The notes: generated from the sequence alone by a model not told the origin. Numbered from the stretch's first letter, positions 17,026-26,103 are shown. The stretch is 64,000 nt of DNA from Candidatus Gagatemarchaeum stordalenia (GCA_003164815.1 PLUF01000102.1:1-64000), one strand, 5' to 3'. Numbers and translations are program-made.

Positions 17026-17604
17026 ATGGGGGTGGACTATCTCTTCCTCGTGAGGCACGGCCAGACCAGGGCCAACGTCAAGGGAATCGAGGCGGGTCCG
17101 ATGGACTATCCGCTGACCAAGAAGGGAGAGAAGGACGCCTCTTTCATAGCCAAGACCCTGTCGAAGACCAAGATCAACGCCGTCTACAGCAGTCCGGTCT
17201 TTCGCGCCGTCGAGACCGCGAAGATACTGGGACGCCCCCACGATCTGAAGGTGAAGACGCTGGAGGAGCTGACCGAGGCCAAGATAAAGCCCCAGTTCGT
17301 CGGGAAGAAAGGGAGGCACCACATACTTACCGACCCCGAAGACTACTCTGAGACGAACGGCGAACTCCTCGAACGGGTCTGGAGGGCGGTCGAGATCGTC
17401 CGGAAGCGAGCTGAAGGCAATGTGATCATGGTCTCTCACGGCGATGTGATAACCGCGATGCTGGAGCGCGTGGTGGGGCGGAGCGCCACAGAGAAGTACT
17501 ACGTCCTCCACCCTGACCCTGCCTCGCTCAGCGTGGTCGAGGTCAAGACGAGGCCGTTCCTCGTCCTGTACAACTACCACCGCAGGCAGTTCGCCCGGTC
17601 CTGA
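17026..17604 (+). CDS. Histidine phosphatase (phosphoglycerate mutase-like)
   Basis: The 192-aa protein carries the family signature RHGQTRAN with the phospho-accepting His near residue 10 and the second catalytic motif VSHGDV near residue 137. A TATA-like element at about 16985 favours ATG 17026 over the ATG at 16999, giving MGVDYLFLVRHG. Members range from phosphoglycerate mutase to sugar- and nucleotide-phosphate phosphatases; nothing nearby selects a substrate. Confidence 0.88.
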   Translation: MGVDYLFLVRHGQTRANVKGIEAGPMDYPLTKKGEKDASFIAKTLSKTKINAVYSSPVFRAVETAKILGRPHDLKVKTLEELTEAKIKPQFVGKKGRHHILTDPEDYSETNGELLERVWRAVEIVRKRAEGNVIMVSHGDVITAMLERVVGRSATEKYYVLHPDPASLSVVEVKTRPFLVLYNYHRRQFARS

Positions 17605-17679
17605 CAACGGATTCAGAGGCAAAGGGAGCCACCCGAAGTCTGGGATGGTCCTCGGGCGCGGTGCCCTTGTGATGCCCGA

Positions 17680-18117
17680 ATGGGCTGCGACGCGGCCTAC
17701 GATTCCGCGAAGGGCGAGGTCTTCGTGGGCAACTCGGTGAGCGGCACGAACGACGTCTCAGTTATCTCGGACGCGAGCAACACGGTCGTCGCGACGATGG
17801 ACGTGGGGAACGAGCCCTACGCCTTGGCCTACGATCCGGGCAAGGGGGAGGTCTTCGTCGCCAGTTACTCCAACGGCGCCGACGGCACCGTCTCCGTGCT
17901 AGCTGACACCTCCGCCGCTTCGAGCACGTCTGCGGCATCCACCACCCCGTCGGGTTCCGTTCAGTCGAGCTCGGTGGCCTCCACGACCTCCGGGTCCTCG
18001 TCTTCGCTCTCGTCAGGCTTCCTCGGGATAGCCGCCATCGACGCGGCGGTCCTCGCGGCGCTGGCCCTGATTGCCATGAGAAAGGGCAGGGCTGCCGGAT
18101 CGGTCGGCTGCGAGTAG
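17680..18117 (+). CDS. Truncated YVTN beta-propeller surface protein with C-terminal anchor
   Basis: Two YVTN-type repeats are visible (DSAKGEVFVGN... and YDPGKGEVFVASY, with VISDASNTVVATMDVGNEPYAL between them), then a Ser/Thr-rich stalk and one hydrophobic segment with a basic tail. Full proteins of this kind carry 5-7 repeats behind a signal peptide. Here only the last part remains, with no signal peptide, so it is probably the tail of a degraded S-layer-like surface protein. Confidence 0.5.
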   Translation: MGCDAAYDSAKGEVFVGNSVSGTNDVSVISDASNTVVATMDVGNEPYALAYDPGKGEVFVASYSNGADGTVSVLADTSAASSTSAASTTPSGSVQSSSVASTTSGSSSSLSSGFLGIAAIDAAVLAALALIAMRKGRAAGSVGCE

Positions 18118-18229
18118 TTCCGGGCAGCGGGATTGGGATGGCGAAAGCCGCTTGCGGGTTAGGTCAATTGGCGACGGGGAATCCTATCTCGACAGGGATT
18201 GGGCCCCTGTGCATCCCTGTTCCCCTGTC

Positions 18230-18961
18230 CTAGTTGGTCGGCGTGATTGTGAAGTGGTACGAGATTCCACCCGAAAGGTTTTCCGACACCGTAGTCGGGA
18301 TTGACGCAACGCTGATCTCGTTTGGATAGACGGCTAGGAACGGGGTAGTATTGCCTGTCGCGGAGCCCGCGTTCGGGGTGGCCTTGCAGGTCAGCGCGGC
18401 GGTGACGTTCGCAGGGGATGGGATACCGACGAAGATCGTGATGTTACCGCCGAGGATGTTCGTGGCGTCAGGAATCTGGAAGGTGCAGGGGACCGTCACT
18501 CGACCGCTGCAGAACCCGGTGGTCGTCATCGTAATCGTGCCGCGTCCGCTGCCCGAACCTGAATAGGTGCTTGGATTCAGCGTGAAATTGAACGAGCCGG
18601 ACGCAACCTGCACCGACGTGTAGGTGTCGACCGTGTCGTTGTTGCTGAACGTCAGCTCTCCGAACGGACCCTGGGGGACGGTGAAGTTGAACGTGGCGCT
18701 GTACGTCTTCACCCCTGACGCTGCGGTCGTGGTGCTGGTCGTAGAGGTTGTGGTCGTTTCTCCCACTCCGAAGGAGGTGCTGCTCGAGGTCTGGGTGGTG
18801 GTCGGGCCAGAGGAGGTGGCCGACGAACCGCCGGACGTCACGAGGTAGACGGCGGCCACGGCCACGACGACTACGATCGCAATCACAATCGCAATCATCG
18901 CAATCCCAGGCCGTTGCCCGGGACGAGGAGAACCGCGGGTGGCCGACTGGATCAACAACAT
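18230..18961 (-). CDS. Membrane-anchored secreted protein with Thr/Ser stalk
   Basis: The 243-aa protein has a basic N-terminus, a membrane helix at residues 20-43 (IAMIAIVIAIVVVVAVAAVY), a Thr/Ser stalk and then a beta-rich outer domain of about 160 residues with Asn-X-Ser/Thr sites and one Cys pair (FCSGRVTVPCTF). The layout is that of archaeal surface proteins tethered at the N-terminus, probably glycosylated. No catalytic motif seen. Confidence 0.65.
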   Translation of the reverse strand: MLLIQSATRGSPRPGQRPGIAMIAIVIAIVVVVAVAAVYLVTSGGSSATSSGPTTTQTSSSTSFGVGETTTTSTTSTTTAASGVKTYSATFNFTVPQGPFGELTFSNNDTVDTYTSVQVASGSFNFTLNPSTYSGSGSGRGTITMTTTGFCSGRVTVPCTFQIPDATNILGGNITIFVGIPSPANVTAALTCKATPNAGSATGNTTPFLAVYPNEISVASIPTTVSENLSGGISYHFTITPTN

Positions 18962-19043
18962 TGAGTTACACTCATCGTTACAACGTATGTAATAAAAGGT
19001 TTGGGAGAGATTCAGTCATCTCGGAGATCCCTGATCTCGGTGA

Positions 19044-19301
19044 CTAGTAGCCCCAGTACACGTTTGCGGTAGCCGTCGTGCTGTTAACGAACGAAGGGTT
19101 GGCGAAGACCACGTCGTACGTGGTCTGGTTGGTGAGCGCCGGCAGTTGGACGGCGAACGACCCTGACGTCCCCAGCCCGCTGTTGTAGTACACCATCAAC
19201 TCCGGCCGGCTGCAGTCCGACCTGAACTTGGCTACATCGCCCACACCCCAGAGAGACAGTGAGCGTCTGATAAGCATCCTCCCGGCGGGGTGCCGAGTCA
19301 T
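19044..19301 (-). CDS. Possible C-terminal fragment of a secreted protein
   Basis: This open frame of 85 codons ends in a beta-rich, Asn/Thr-rich stretch (FAVQLPALTNQTTYDVVFANP) like the outer domains of neighbouring surface proteins, but it has no signal peptide and its first 35 residues look non-native. It is probably a gene remnant. Low certainty. Confidence 0.3.
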   Translation of the reverse strand: MTRHPAGRMLIRRSLSLWGVGDVAKFRSDCSRPELMVYYNSGLGTSGSFAVQLPALTNQTTYDVVFANPSFVNSTTATANVYWGY

Positions 19302-19354
19302 AGGACGCTAGCCCGATGGTACCAATTTTATAGCGGTCGAGACTCGTCGGATGC

Positions 19355-19843
19355 ATGAAGGAAGTTGTCTTGAGGCCCGTCGGCGTCGTTCACACGGACG
19401 CGACCTCCGAGGTGATAAAGAGCCGGGTCCCCGGTGTCGAATCCGTGGTCGAGGTCTTCCCTGAGTTCGAGCCTGCGCTCGAGGGTCTTGAGACGCACTC
19501 CCACATCTTCGTGCTTGGGTACTTCCACGAGCTTAGGCCCGAGCAGATCGGTCCGCTCAAGGTGAAGCCCAGGGCGCTTCTCCGGTTCGGGGTCAAGCCC
19601 GATGACCTGCCGACCGTTGGCGTCTTCTCTCTCGACTCCCCCACTCGCCCCAACCCAATCGGACTGGCGCTGGTCCCCCTCGTCAAGAGGGAGGGGAACA
19701 AGCTCCACGTCACCGGGCTGGACTTCTTCGACGGCACGCCGGTGCTGGACATCAAGCCGTACCAGGACAGCTACCGCGTGGACGACTACAGGCTCCCCGA
19801 GTGGCCTGCGAGGCTTCTGAGAGAGGCCGGGCAGTCAAAGTAG
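19355..19843 (+). CDS. trmO: tRNA (N6-threonylcarbamoyladenosine37-N6)-methyltransferase TrmO
   Basis: The 162-aa protein matches the TrmO/TsaA (formerly UPF0066) family: an N-terminal VVLRPVGVVHTDA strand, the FVLGYFHEL segment and the signature DSPTRPNPIGL near residue 96. It methylates t6A at position 37 of ANN-decoding tRNAs using SAM. The t6A machinery includes KEOPS, whose Pcc1 subunit is encoded at 54.4 kb. A TATA element (AATTTTATAGC, about 19324) precedes ATG 19355 by about 30 nt. Confidence 0.88.
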   Translation: MKEVVLRPVGVVHTDATSEVIKSRVPGVESVVEVFPEFEPALEGLETHSHIFVLGYFHELRPEQIGPLKVKPRALLRFGVKPDDLPTVGVFSLDSPTRPNPIGLALVPLVKREGNKLHVTGLDFFDGTPVLDIKPYQDSYRVDDYRLPEWPARLLREAGQSK

Positions 19844-19888
19844 CATCCGCCAGCCGGTTCCCTCGGCCCCACATGCAACCTGCTTGAG

Positions 19889-22129
19889 TCACTCCGAAAG
19901 GACCTTGCGTATCGACTCTTCCGCGATGGGAATAGACGGCAGGAAGACGGTTCGCCCCTCGGCAGACAGGGCGTTCTCGACGGCGTTCACGATGGCGGGA
20001 AGTGAACCTATCCTCCCGGCCTCGCCGGCTCCCCTGGCTCCGTGCAGATGCTGGGAGGTCGTCAACCGAACCAGGACGTGCGTGAACTTCGGGGTGGCCA
20101 CCGCCGACGGCATGAAGTAGGAGCGGATCAGCCGACCCCACGGGTCGTATCCTATCCTTTCCTGAAGAGCCTCCCCTATCGATTGCATGACGCCGCCCTC
20201 TATCTGCGCTATCAGGGCCGAGCGGTCCAGGACGGTCCCCAGGTCGTCGTATGAGAGGTGCCGGACGACCCTGACGGAGCCCGTGGCACGGTCGACCTCC
20301 ACCAGGGAGATGTGGCACCCCGTCGAGAAGGTGGGGGTCTCCGACCTGTAGGTCGCGTCGACGGCCGTCACGCTCTTGAGCTCCCGGGCCACTCCGGCAA
20401 AGTCGAGGTCGCGGCTGCTTCCGCCCTTGAATCTCTGGTGGAACAACCCCGCTCTGAAGGTGACGGAGGCCGACCGGCCGTGGGACGATTCCCCCAGGCG
20501 GTCTCCTATCCGCATGATGAGCTGCTGACACGCCAGAAGGGCGGCCGATCCCGCGTATGCGATGCTCCTGCTCGACTGCGTCCCCGCCCCGAAGTGGCTC
20601 GTCCTCGTGTCTCCGAATCGGACCTCGACCGAGGACTTGCTCGTGTGCAGGCTCTCCGAGATCATCGTCGCAAGGGTCCGTTCGCTCCCCTGCCCCGTGG
20701 GCGCGACGCCGACGAATAGGACGAGCATCCCCCCCTTCGAGAGCTCCAGACGGACCGTCTCCTCCGACGGCGGTGCGGACTCGGAGAGGTAGAATGACAC
20801 CCCGAAACCGAGGAGCTTTTGTCCCGAACTGTGCGACGCGCTCTGAAACAGCTCTCTCGTCTCCTTTGAGTTCCTGGCGGCCTCGAGAAGGTCGGTGAAG
20901 CGCAACTCGGGGATAGAGACCCCGAGCGCGGTCTTGTAGACCGATGAGTCGTCGCAAATCAGATTCGCCTTCCGGACCGAGAACTGGTCTAGTCCGAGCC
21001 GGCCGGCGATTTGATTCATGGTCCTCTCTAGAATGAGGGTCGCGATCGCGCCTCCCGAGCCCCTGATGGGCCCCATCATCACCTTGTTCGTGGCGACCGC
21101 TGTTACTCGGACCTCCACGTCCCTGATGTCATATGGGCCCGTGCTCATCGAGACCATCTGGTCTATGGCGGTGGTGCCGTGCAACGTCTTCGTCCCTGGC
21201 CGTGCCAGTGGTCCCCCGGCCGTACCTGCATAGTATGCGCCCGCATCCACGAGCACCCGGTCCCGGAACGCGAGTATCCTGCCCGAATCGTCGTATCCGA
21301 CCTGAACCTCGTGCGTCTCGGCAGGCCGGTTCGTCAGGGTGAACAGCTTCTCCTCTGGAAGTGGGACCCACTTCACGTTCCTGCGAAGCCTGTTGGAGAC
21401 CAGATACGAGGCCAGATCCTCGGCGTACGGGAATATCTTGGCGCCGAAGGCCCCGCCGACCGCCGTCTGGATCACGCGGACCGGCCGTGACCCCGTCGTA
21501 GACTTCACCAGGAACTGCTGGAGCTGAGAAGGCGACTGCGTGGAGGAGTACACGATGGTCTCGGAGCGCCCGCGCTCGATCACGATGCCTCTCCCTTCGA
21601 GAGGGTACGGAGAAAGTCTCGGTATCTGGAAGAGAAGTTTGAGCGTGTGCAGGGACCGCTTCAGGACCTGAGAGGGGCGCCCGGCTTTGGACTCCTGCTC
21701 GAAGACGATGTTGGACGAGGCCGTGGAGAGCCACTTGTCGTTGTCCTCCATGGCGCGCATTGGATCCAAGACCTCGGGCATTGCTTCGTATCGGACGCTG
21801 ATCGCGTCCAGACAATCCTCCAACTGCTGTCTCTTGGAAGCGACTATCGCCGCGACCGGCTGGCCCTGGTAGACCACCTCGGACACCGCTAGGGGAAACT
21901 CCCGCCAAACGTCCGGGCTGACGAGGTCCTGAAGGTCGGGTCCGGTGAACACGCGAAGCAGGCCATCTGCGTTGCGGGCCCTGCCGGCGTCGATCTCCCT
22001 GATTCTCGCGTGGGCCACTGGAGAGCGGAGGAACGCGACGTAGAGCTGGTCGCGAACGTTCAGGTCCTCGACGAAGGTGGCCCGTCCGGAGAGATGCGAC
22101 TGGAGCTGCTTCTCGAGGCGCCTGACCAT
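19889..22129 (-). CDS. Molybdopterin-binding subunit of an aldehyde oxidase/xanthine dehydrogenase-family enzyme
   Basis: The 746-aa protein is the large (Mo-cofactor) subunit type: an N-terminal a/b-hammerhead domain (VAHARIREIDAGRA, VVYQGQPVAAIVA) and the cofactor-binding domain with GGAFGAK, GPIRGSGGAIATLILER in the active-site loop region, and GEAGRIGS near the C-terminus. The loop is not the AYRCSFR of form I CO dehydrogenase, so this is not a CO oxidiser by that criterion. No FAD or 2Fe-2S subunit genes are nearby. The substrate (aldehyde, purine or other) is unknown. Confidence 0.8.
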   Translation of the reverse strand: MVRRLEKQLQSHLSGRATFVEDLNVRDQLYVAFLRSPVAHARIREIDAGRARNADGLLRVFTGPDLQDLVSPDVWREFPLAVSEVVYQGQPVAAIVASKRQQLEDCLDAISVRYEAMPEVLDPMRAMEDNDKWLSTASSNIVFEQESKAGRPSQVLKRSLHTLKLLFQIPRLSPYPLEGRGIVIERGRSETIVYSSTQSPSQLQQFLVKSTTGSRPVRVIQTAVGGAFGAKIFPYAEDLASYLVSNRLRRNVKWVPLPEEKLFTLTNRPAETHEVQVGYDDSGRILAFRDRVLVDAGAYYAGTAGGPLARPGTKTLHGTTAIDQMVSMSTGPYDIRDVEVRVTAVATNKVMMGPIRGSGGAIATLILERTMNQIAGRLGLDQFSVRKANLICDDSSVYKTALGVSIPELRFTDLLEAARNSKETRELFQSASHSSGQKLLGFGVSFYLSESAPPSEETVRLELSKGGMLVLFVGVAPTGQGSERTLATMISESLHTSKSSVEVRFGDTRTSHFGAGTQSSRSIAYAGSAALLACQQLIMRIGDRLGESSHGRSASVTFRAGLFHQRFKGGSSRDLDFAGVARELKSVTAVDATYRSETPTFSTGCHISLVEVDRATGSVRVVRHLSYDDLGTVLDRSALIAQIEGGVMQSIGEALQERIGYDPWGRLIRSYFMPSAVATPKFTHVLVRLTTSQHLHGARGAGEAGRIGSLPAIVNAVENALSAEGRTVFLPSIPIAEESIRKVLSE

Positions 22130-22294
22130 CAGGGGAGACCGCCCTTCTCCGGGAGATAAGCATGGGCCTGATCAGGAAGTCAGGCAGGAATGACTTCGGG
22201 GATGCGGTTTGACCTGTGCAGCCCTTGGCGGCTCAACTCGGCACACCTAGATTATCCGAAAAAAATTGGTTCGACCAGGTCCGACTAGCGGCGA

Positions 22295-22721
22295 CTACTC
22301 CCGCTTCATGTACTCGCGGAGATGCTTCAGCAGGTGTTGATCCTTGTTGAGAGCCGCGGTCAGCCGCTCGAGCGCCCGCGTCGTCTGCGGGTGGAGGTGG
22401 TGCTCGATTCCCTCTGCGTCTATGTATGCGGTTGCCGAGTCGACGCCTATCATCGTCAAGAACTCCATAAGTATCTCGTGCCTCGAGACCACAGACTTGG
22501 CCACCTTCTCCCCCTTCTCTGTGAGCTTCATGCCGCGGTATGGCTCGTAGGACAGATAGCCCCCGTTGGCTAGGTGCTTCACCATGCTCGAGACGCTCGG
22601 AGCGCCGACTTCGAGTCTTTCGGCTATGTCAAGGGTAGTAGCATAGCCATTCTCCTGGACCAAGCGGTAGATCGCTTCGAGGTAGTCTTCAGACCTCTGG
22701 GTCTCCCCCTTGACCTGCACC
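22295..22721 (-). CDS. mntR: DtxR/MntR-family metal-dependent repressor
   Basis: The protein has an N-terminal winged helix (RSEDYLEAIYRL, then TTLDIAERLEVGAPSVSSMVKHLANGGYL) and a dimer/metal domain with EILMEFLTMIGV and EGIEHHLHPQT, whose His and Glu residues match DtxR/MntR metal ligands. It is divergent from an Nramp-type transporter, so it is likely the Mn(II)/Fe(II) sensor for that gene. I chose GTG 22721 since a TATA-like element (ACTTTTATG) lies about 22762-22772; the open frame extends to 22789. Confidence 0.88.
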
Positions 22722-22811
22722 GTTCTCGCCAAGGCGCTCCGGAGGACCGATGGTGTTGAGTGCATAAAAGTATTGCGAGTGACCGCCAAAGTTTTGAAGC
22801 ATCGAGAAATA

Positions 22812-22836
22812 TTAGATGCGTCTAAGTTTAAATACC
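22812..22836 (+). promoter_or_regulatory. Candidate MntR operator and TATA box of the Nramp gene
   Basis: TTAGATGCGTCTAA (22812-22825) is an inverted repeat with 5-bp arms. It directly abuts the TATA element GTTTAAATACC (22826-22836). The A of ATG 22861 lies about 28 nt from the TATA box, implying a leaderless mRNA. Known archaeal DtxR-family sites have TTAGG/CCTAA arms, which this resembles. Binding here would block TFB and TBP. Confidence 0.6.
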
Positions 22837-22860
22837 ATGTGGTTTTCCAATGATGTGACT

Positions 22861-24180
22861 ATGAGTGGAAGCTCCGACAGAAGTCTCAGACCACCTGAGC
22901 AGATGGATAAGGTGGAGGTTACTGAGCACCAGAGGAGCAACCCTAGGATCACTCTACGCGACTTCTTCGCGTATCTTGGCCCGACCCTGATAGTGAGCCT
23001 GGCCTACATCGACCCCGGCAACTTCGGGACTGACATTGCGGGGGGCTCGCAGTTCAACTACGGTCTGATCTGGGCTGTCTGGATGGCGAGCGTCTTCGCC
23101 ATGATGCTCCAGTACCTCTCAGGGAAGCTCGGAATTGCCACAGGCACAGGTCTTGCGCAGCTGATCAAAGGCTCGCTGAAGACCAGGGCGAAGATAATCC
23201 CGTACTGGCTCGCGGCCGAGGTCGCCATCGGCGCGACCGACCTGGCGGAGTACCTTGGTACCGTCATAGCCCTGAACATCCTCTTCAATATCCCACTCAT
23301 CTACGCAAGCATCTTCGGGGCCCTGGACGTCATCATACTACTGGCGCTGACGAGCAACCGCTTCCGCGTGATAGAGTATTTCTTCATGGTCTTCGTCTCG
23401 GTGATAGCTATCGGGTTCCTATACGAGCTCCTTCTATTGAATCCGAGCGTTCAGCAGATCGCGATCCACTCGGTCTCGCCGGACATATCAAGCGCCACCC
23501 TGCTGGTCGTCGTGGGGATAGTCGGCGCCACGGTCATGCCCCACGTCCTCTGGCTCCACTCCTCGCTTACCTCGACCAAGCTGACGAGGTGGGGGATCAA
23601 GAAGGACGATCACGCCTCGAAGAGGAAGTTCCTCAAGCTGCACCTCCGGGAGACCGTGATTGTCCTCTCGATCGCCGGGTGCGTGAACGTCGCGATCCTC
23701 GTGATGGGGGCCGCCGCATTCTACAGATACGGGTACACGAATATTCAGCAGATCAGCCAGGCATATGCGATACTGGGGCCCCTGTTCGGTCACTACTCGG
23801 ACAAGATCTTCGCCATCACCCTCCTCGCTTCCGGAATCGCTTCGTCGGTCGTCGGGACGCTCGCAGGGCAGGAGGTCATGACGGCAATGATCGGCGCCAA
23901 GATCAACCCGTATCTGAGGCGTATCGTCACCCGGGGAATCAACGTCTTCCCAACGACCGCGTGCATCCTCCTCGGGATAAGCCCGCTGGCGCTGCTCTTC
24001 TACAGCCAGGTGTTCCTGAGTGTCCTGATCCCTCTCCCCATGATCCCGCTGATCTACTACACCTCCAAGAGCAGCGTGATGGGCCCGTACGTGAACAGGC
24101 ACGCGACGACCATCGCCGCGCTTGTGGTCGGGGGAGCGATAGTGCTGCTGAACATCGCGCTGATCTACGCCAGCATCTGA
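22861..24180 (+). CDS. mntH: Nramp-family Mn2+/Fe2+ transporter
   Basis: The 439-aa membrane protein carries the Nramp helix-1 motif DPGNFGTDIAGG (metal-binding Asp and Asn in DPGN) and the helix-6 region ATVMPHVLWLHSSL, whose MPH contributes to the metal site. About 11 membrane helices are visible. It imports Mn2+ or Fe2+ with protons. The start at ATG 22861 follows from the promoter; the upstream ATG at 22816 lies inside the operator. It is divergent from mntR, the expected arrangement for metal-repressed uptake. Confidence 0.92.
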   Translation: MSGSSDRSLRPPEQMDKVEVTEHQRSNPRITLRDFFAYLGPTLIVSLAYIDPGNFGTDIAGGSQFNYGLIWAVWMASVFAMMLQYLSGKLGIATGTGLAQLIKGSLKTRAKIIPYWLAAEVAIGATDLAEYLGTVIALNILFNIPLIYASIFGALDVIILLALTSNRFRVIEYFFMVFVSVIAIGFLYELLLLNPSVQQIAIHSVSPDISSATLLVVVGIVGATVMPHVLWLHSSLTSTKLTRWGIKKDDHASKRKFLKLHLRETVIVLSIAGCVNVAILVMGAAAFYRYGYTNIQQISQAYAILGPLFGHYSDKIFAITLLASGIASSVVGTLAGQEVMTAMIGAKINPYLRRIVTRGINVFPTTACILLGISPLALLFYSQVFLSVLIPLPMIPLIYYTSKSSVMGPYVNRHATTIAALVVGGAIVLLNIALIYASI

Positions 24181-24319
24181 ACTCGGAGGCTCTCAGCTCG
24201 GACGCAGATGTGAGCCCTTGCGCCGACCCGCTCTGCTACCGTCGCCCCGCGGTCGGGATCAGCCAATCGAACGGTACCTCAGAAAGCATTAAATCCGCAG
24301 AGGTGGTCGACGGACACGT

Positions 24320-24751
24320 TTGCCGAAAGATTCTCACGAGCAGGTGACCGACATGCTGCGGAAGGTCCCTCTCTTCTCTACGCTCAACGGGAAGCAGCTG
24401 AAGACGATAGCGAAGAGCGGCAAGGAACTCTCCTATGCCCCGGGTCAGGAGATCATCCAGGAAGGTAGCATAGGGGTCGGGTTCTTCCTGATACTCGACG
24501 GCCACGTCCGCGTGAGGAAGGGCAAGAAGACCCTCGCTGAGCTGAAGACCGGAGATTTCTTCGGTGAGATGTCCCTGTTCGACGAGCAACCGCGGTCTGC
24601 GACCGTCGAGGCCACGGCCGACACGAAGTGTCTCGGGATAACGGCCTGGTCGTTCATCGGTATGGTGAAGTCCAACCCGGACATCGCTGTAAACCTGATG
24701 AAGGAGCTGGCGGTTCGTCTCAGGGTATCTAACAAGGCTCTCCCCGAGTAG
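24320..24751 (+). CDS. Cyclic-nucleotide-binding domain protein
   Basis: The 143-aa protein is a single cNMP-binding (CAP/PKA-regulatory type) beta-roll: LRKVPLFSTLNGKQLKTIA, PGQEIIQEGSIGVGFFLILDG, and the phosphate-binding cassette FFGEMSLFDEQPRSATVEA with Glu and Arg at ligand-contact positions. It has no DNA-binding or channel domain. It starts at TTG 24320 after a CATTAAATC promoter element. It is a candidate cAMP receptor for the cyclase at 9.6-11.5 kb; that link is inference. Confidence 0.85.
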   Translation: MPKDSHEQVTDMLRKVPLFSTLNGKQLKTIAKSGKELSYAPGQEIIQEGSIGVGFFLILDGHVRVRKGKKTLAELKTGDFFGEMSLFDEQPRSATVEATADTKCLGITAWSFIGMVKSNPDIAVNLMKELAVRLRVSNKALPE

Positions 24752-24775
24752 CAGCACGAAGCGGAAGTTAGACTT

Positions 24776-25606
24776 CTAGGTCCGCGCGCTTATCGTCAGC
24801 CTTCCTGATTCCCAGGGCTTCATAACGAGATCCCAGGCGGTCACGACTTCCTCCTTTTTCTTGATCGCGAGACACGGTCCCCAGTCCTCAAGTCGAAGGA
24901 CGGCTGCCTGCAGGCTCGTCCGGCCTCCCACCTCGATCGGCGTCATCTTGTCCAGCGCGCCTATCTTGGCGTCGAGCACGTCGGTCTTCGAGCCTTCGCG
25001 GATGCGATCGAGTGAACTCGGGCCGAAGACGCGGTCGATGATACTCCGGTCTGAGATGTACTTCCGCTGACCGGATATGAAGACCGTCCTGTGTGTGAGG
25101 CGGAACATCGCTGAGAGGGCCTCCCGTATGGAGGACTTGCCGGCCATCGAGAATATCGGGCTGGAAACCTCGCCGACGAGCATGTCGGACGTAATCTGCT
25201 TCGTCTTGTAGAGACCCATGATGTCCACGAGGCTGACGAGGATAGTGCGCGGCTCGCCCCTGACCTTCCCATTTACAAGTGAAAAGCCCAGCTTCCGCTT
25301 CTTGAAAGCTTCGAGGAGCTTCTCGACGTCGTCCTCAAGGCCGAAGGAGTCGAGCTTCTCGGCACCGCGTTCGCAGGGCCCGTCGAGGAACTCGTCGAAT
25401 GCGGCCGGAGACAGGTTCATGAGCTTGGGCAGGCTCGAGTATCCGAAGACCGCCCGCCGGCTCGTCAGACCCTCGGAGAGCGGGACCGCGGCCACGTCCA
25501 CCATGCGGAGGAGGTACAGCACACTTACCAGGGAGTAGGATGGTTTTACGGTCGGGTACCTCCGCTCCAAAAGTCGGGGAAATGCAGAGCCTATCCTCAA
25601 GTCCAC
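24776..25606 (-). CDS. CBS-domain protein
   Basis: The 276-aa protein looks like tandem degenerate CBS domains: VGEVSSPIFSMAGKSSIREAL with HRTVFISGQRKYISDRSIID, then KMTPIEVGGRTSLQAAVLRL with EEVVTAWDLV. CBS pairs bind adenosyl ligands and act as energy or ligand sensors. It is soluble, with no fused catalytic domain. It is convergent with the cNMP-binding gene (24 nt apart). Target unknown. Confidence 0.6.
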   Translation of the reverse strand: MDLRIGSAFPRLLERRYPTVKPSYSLVSVLYLLRMVDVAAVPLSEGLTSRRAVFGYSSLPKLMNLSPAAFDEFLDGPCERGAEKLDSFGLEDDVEKLLEAFKKRKLGFSLVNGKVRGEPRTILVSLVDIMGLYKTKQITSDMLVGEVSSPIFSMAGKSSIREALSAMFRLTHRTVFISGQRKYISDRSIIDRVFGPSSLDRIREGSKTDVLDAKIGALDKMTPIEVGGRTSLQAAVLRLEDWGPCLAIKKKEEVVTAWDLVMKPWESGRLTISART

Positions 25607-25773
25607 GTGAACAGTCGCGCTCCGGAGTAATTAACCCGTAAGTACCAATCCAAACCAATTGCAGTTACTCGTCGACCACCGCAAGCGCCCGCGGGCAGCC
25701 CCCGACGCCTAGTCTGGGCGGGAATCGCCTGCTTCGGTCGATTTCAGGCTATTCTTGGTGGAGACAAGTCCGT

Positions 25774-25803
25774 TTTCAGGCGCTTTCACGCGCTTTCAGG
25801 CGA
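25774..25803 (+). repeat. Three tandem 10-bp repeats
   Basis: TTTCAGGCGC, TTTCACGCGC and TTTCAGGCGA follow one another without gaps, and a fourth related copy (TTTCAGGCTA) starts at 25742. Ten-base spacing puts each copy on the same face of the helix. They sit in the 500-nt non-coding stretch 25607-26103, in which I see no protein gene. Confidence 0.5.
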
Positions 25804-25930
25804 TGCGCCACGGCTCCGACTCAGGCCTTGCACGCCAGCTAGGCGACAGGGGCCATGGCGAATCCCATCGAGCAGGAAGGAGGGTGAGACCGTCGTGCTC
25901 GAAGAGTCTCCGCTTGAGCTGGCCGTGGGG

Positions 25931-25947
25931 CCCGAAGCACCTTCGGG
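25931..25947. other. Strong hairpin in the 25.6-26.1 kb non-coding stretch
   Basis: CCCGAAG (25931-25937) pairs perfectly with CTTCGGG (25941-25947) around a CAC loop, and a TATA-like GTTTATTG follows at 25950. It may be part of a structured RNA or a terminator. I found no RNase P, SRP or tRNA signature in the stretch. Confidence 0.35.
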
Positions 25948-26103
25948 TGGGTTTATTGCCCCGCCGAGCACTCGGTCCGCCGGCAGTGCAAGCACCCGTA
26001 CTCTTCGGCCCGACCAACGTTAGGGCGCGCTCGTTGCAACACCTCTCGAAGAAGGAAGGTGCCATTCGGGCTGATGTGCCGTCCACAGGAGAACGATTGA
26101 AAG

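Noticed and set aside
25742-25803. CRISPR array
   Set aside because: The repeats are only 10 bp and three are in direct tandem without spacers; no cas genes are in the window.
25607-26103. RNase P or SRP RNA in the long non-coding gap
   Set aside because: I could not find the P4/CR motifs of RNase P or the helix 8 loops of SRP RNA.
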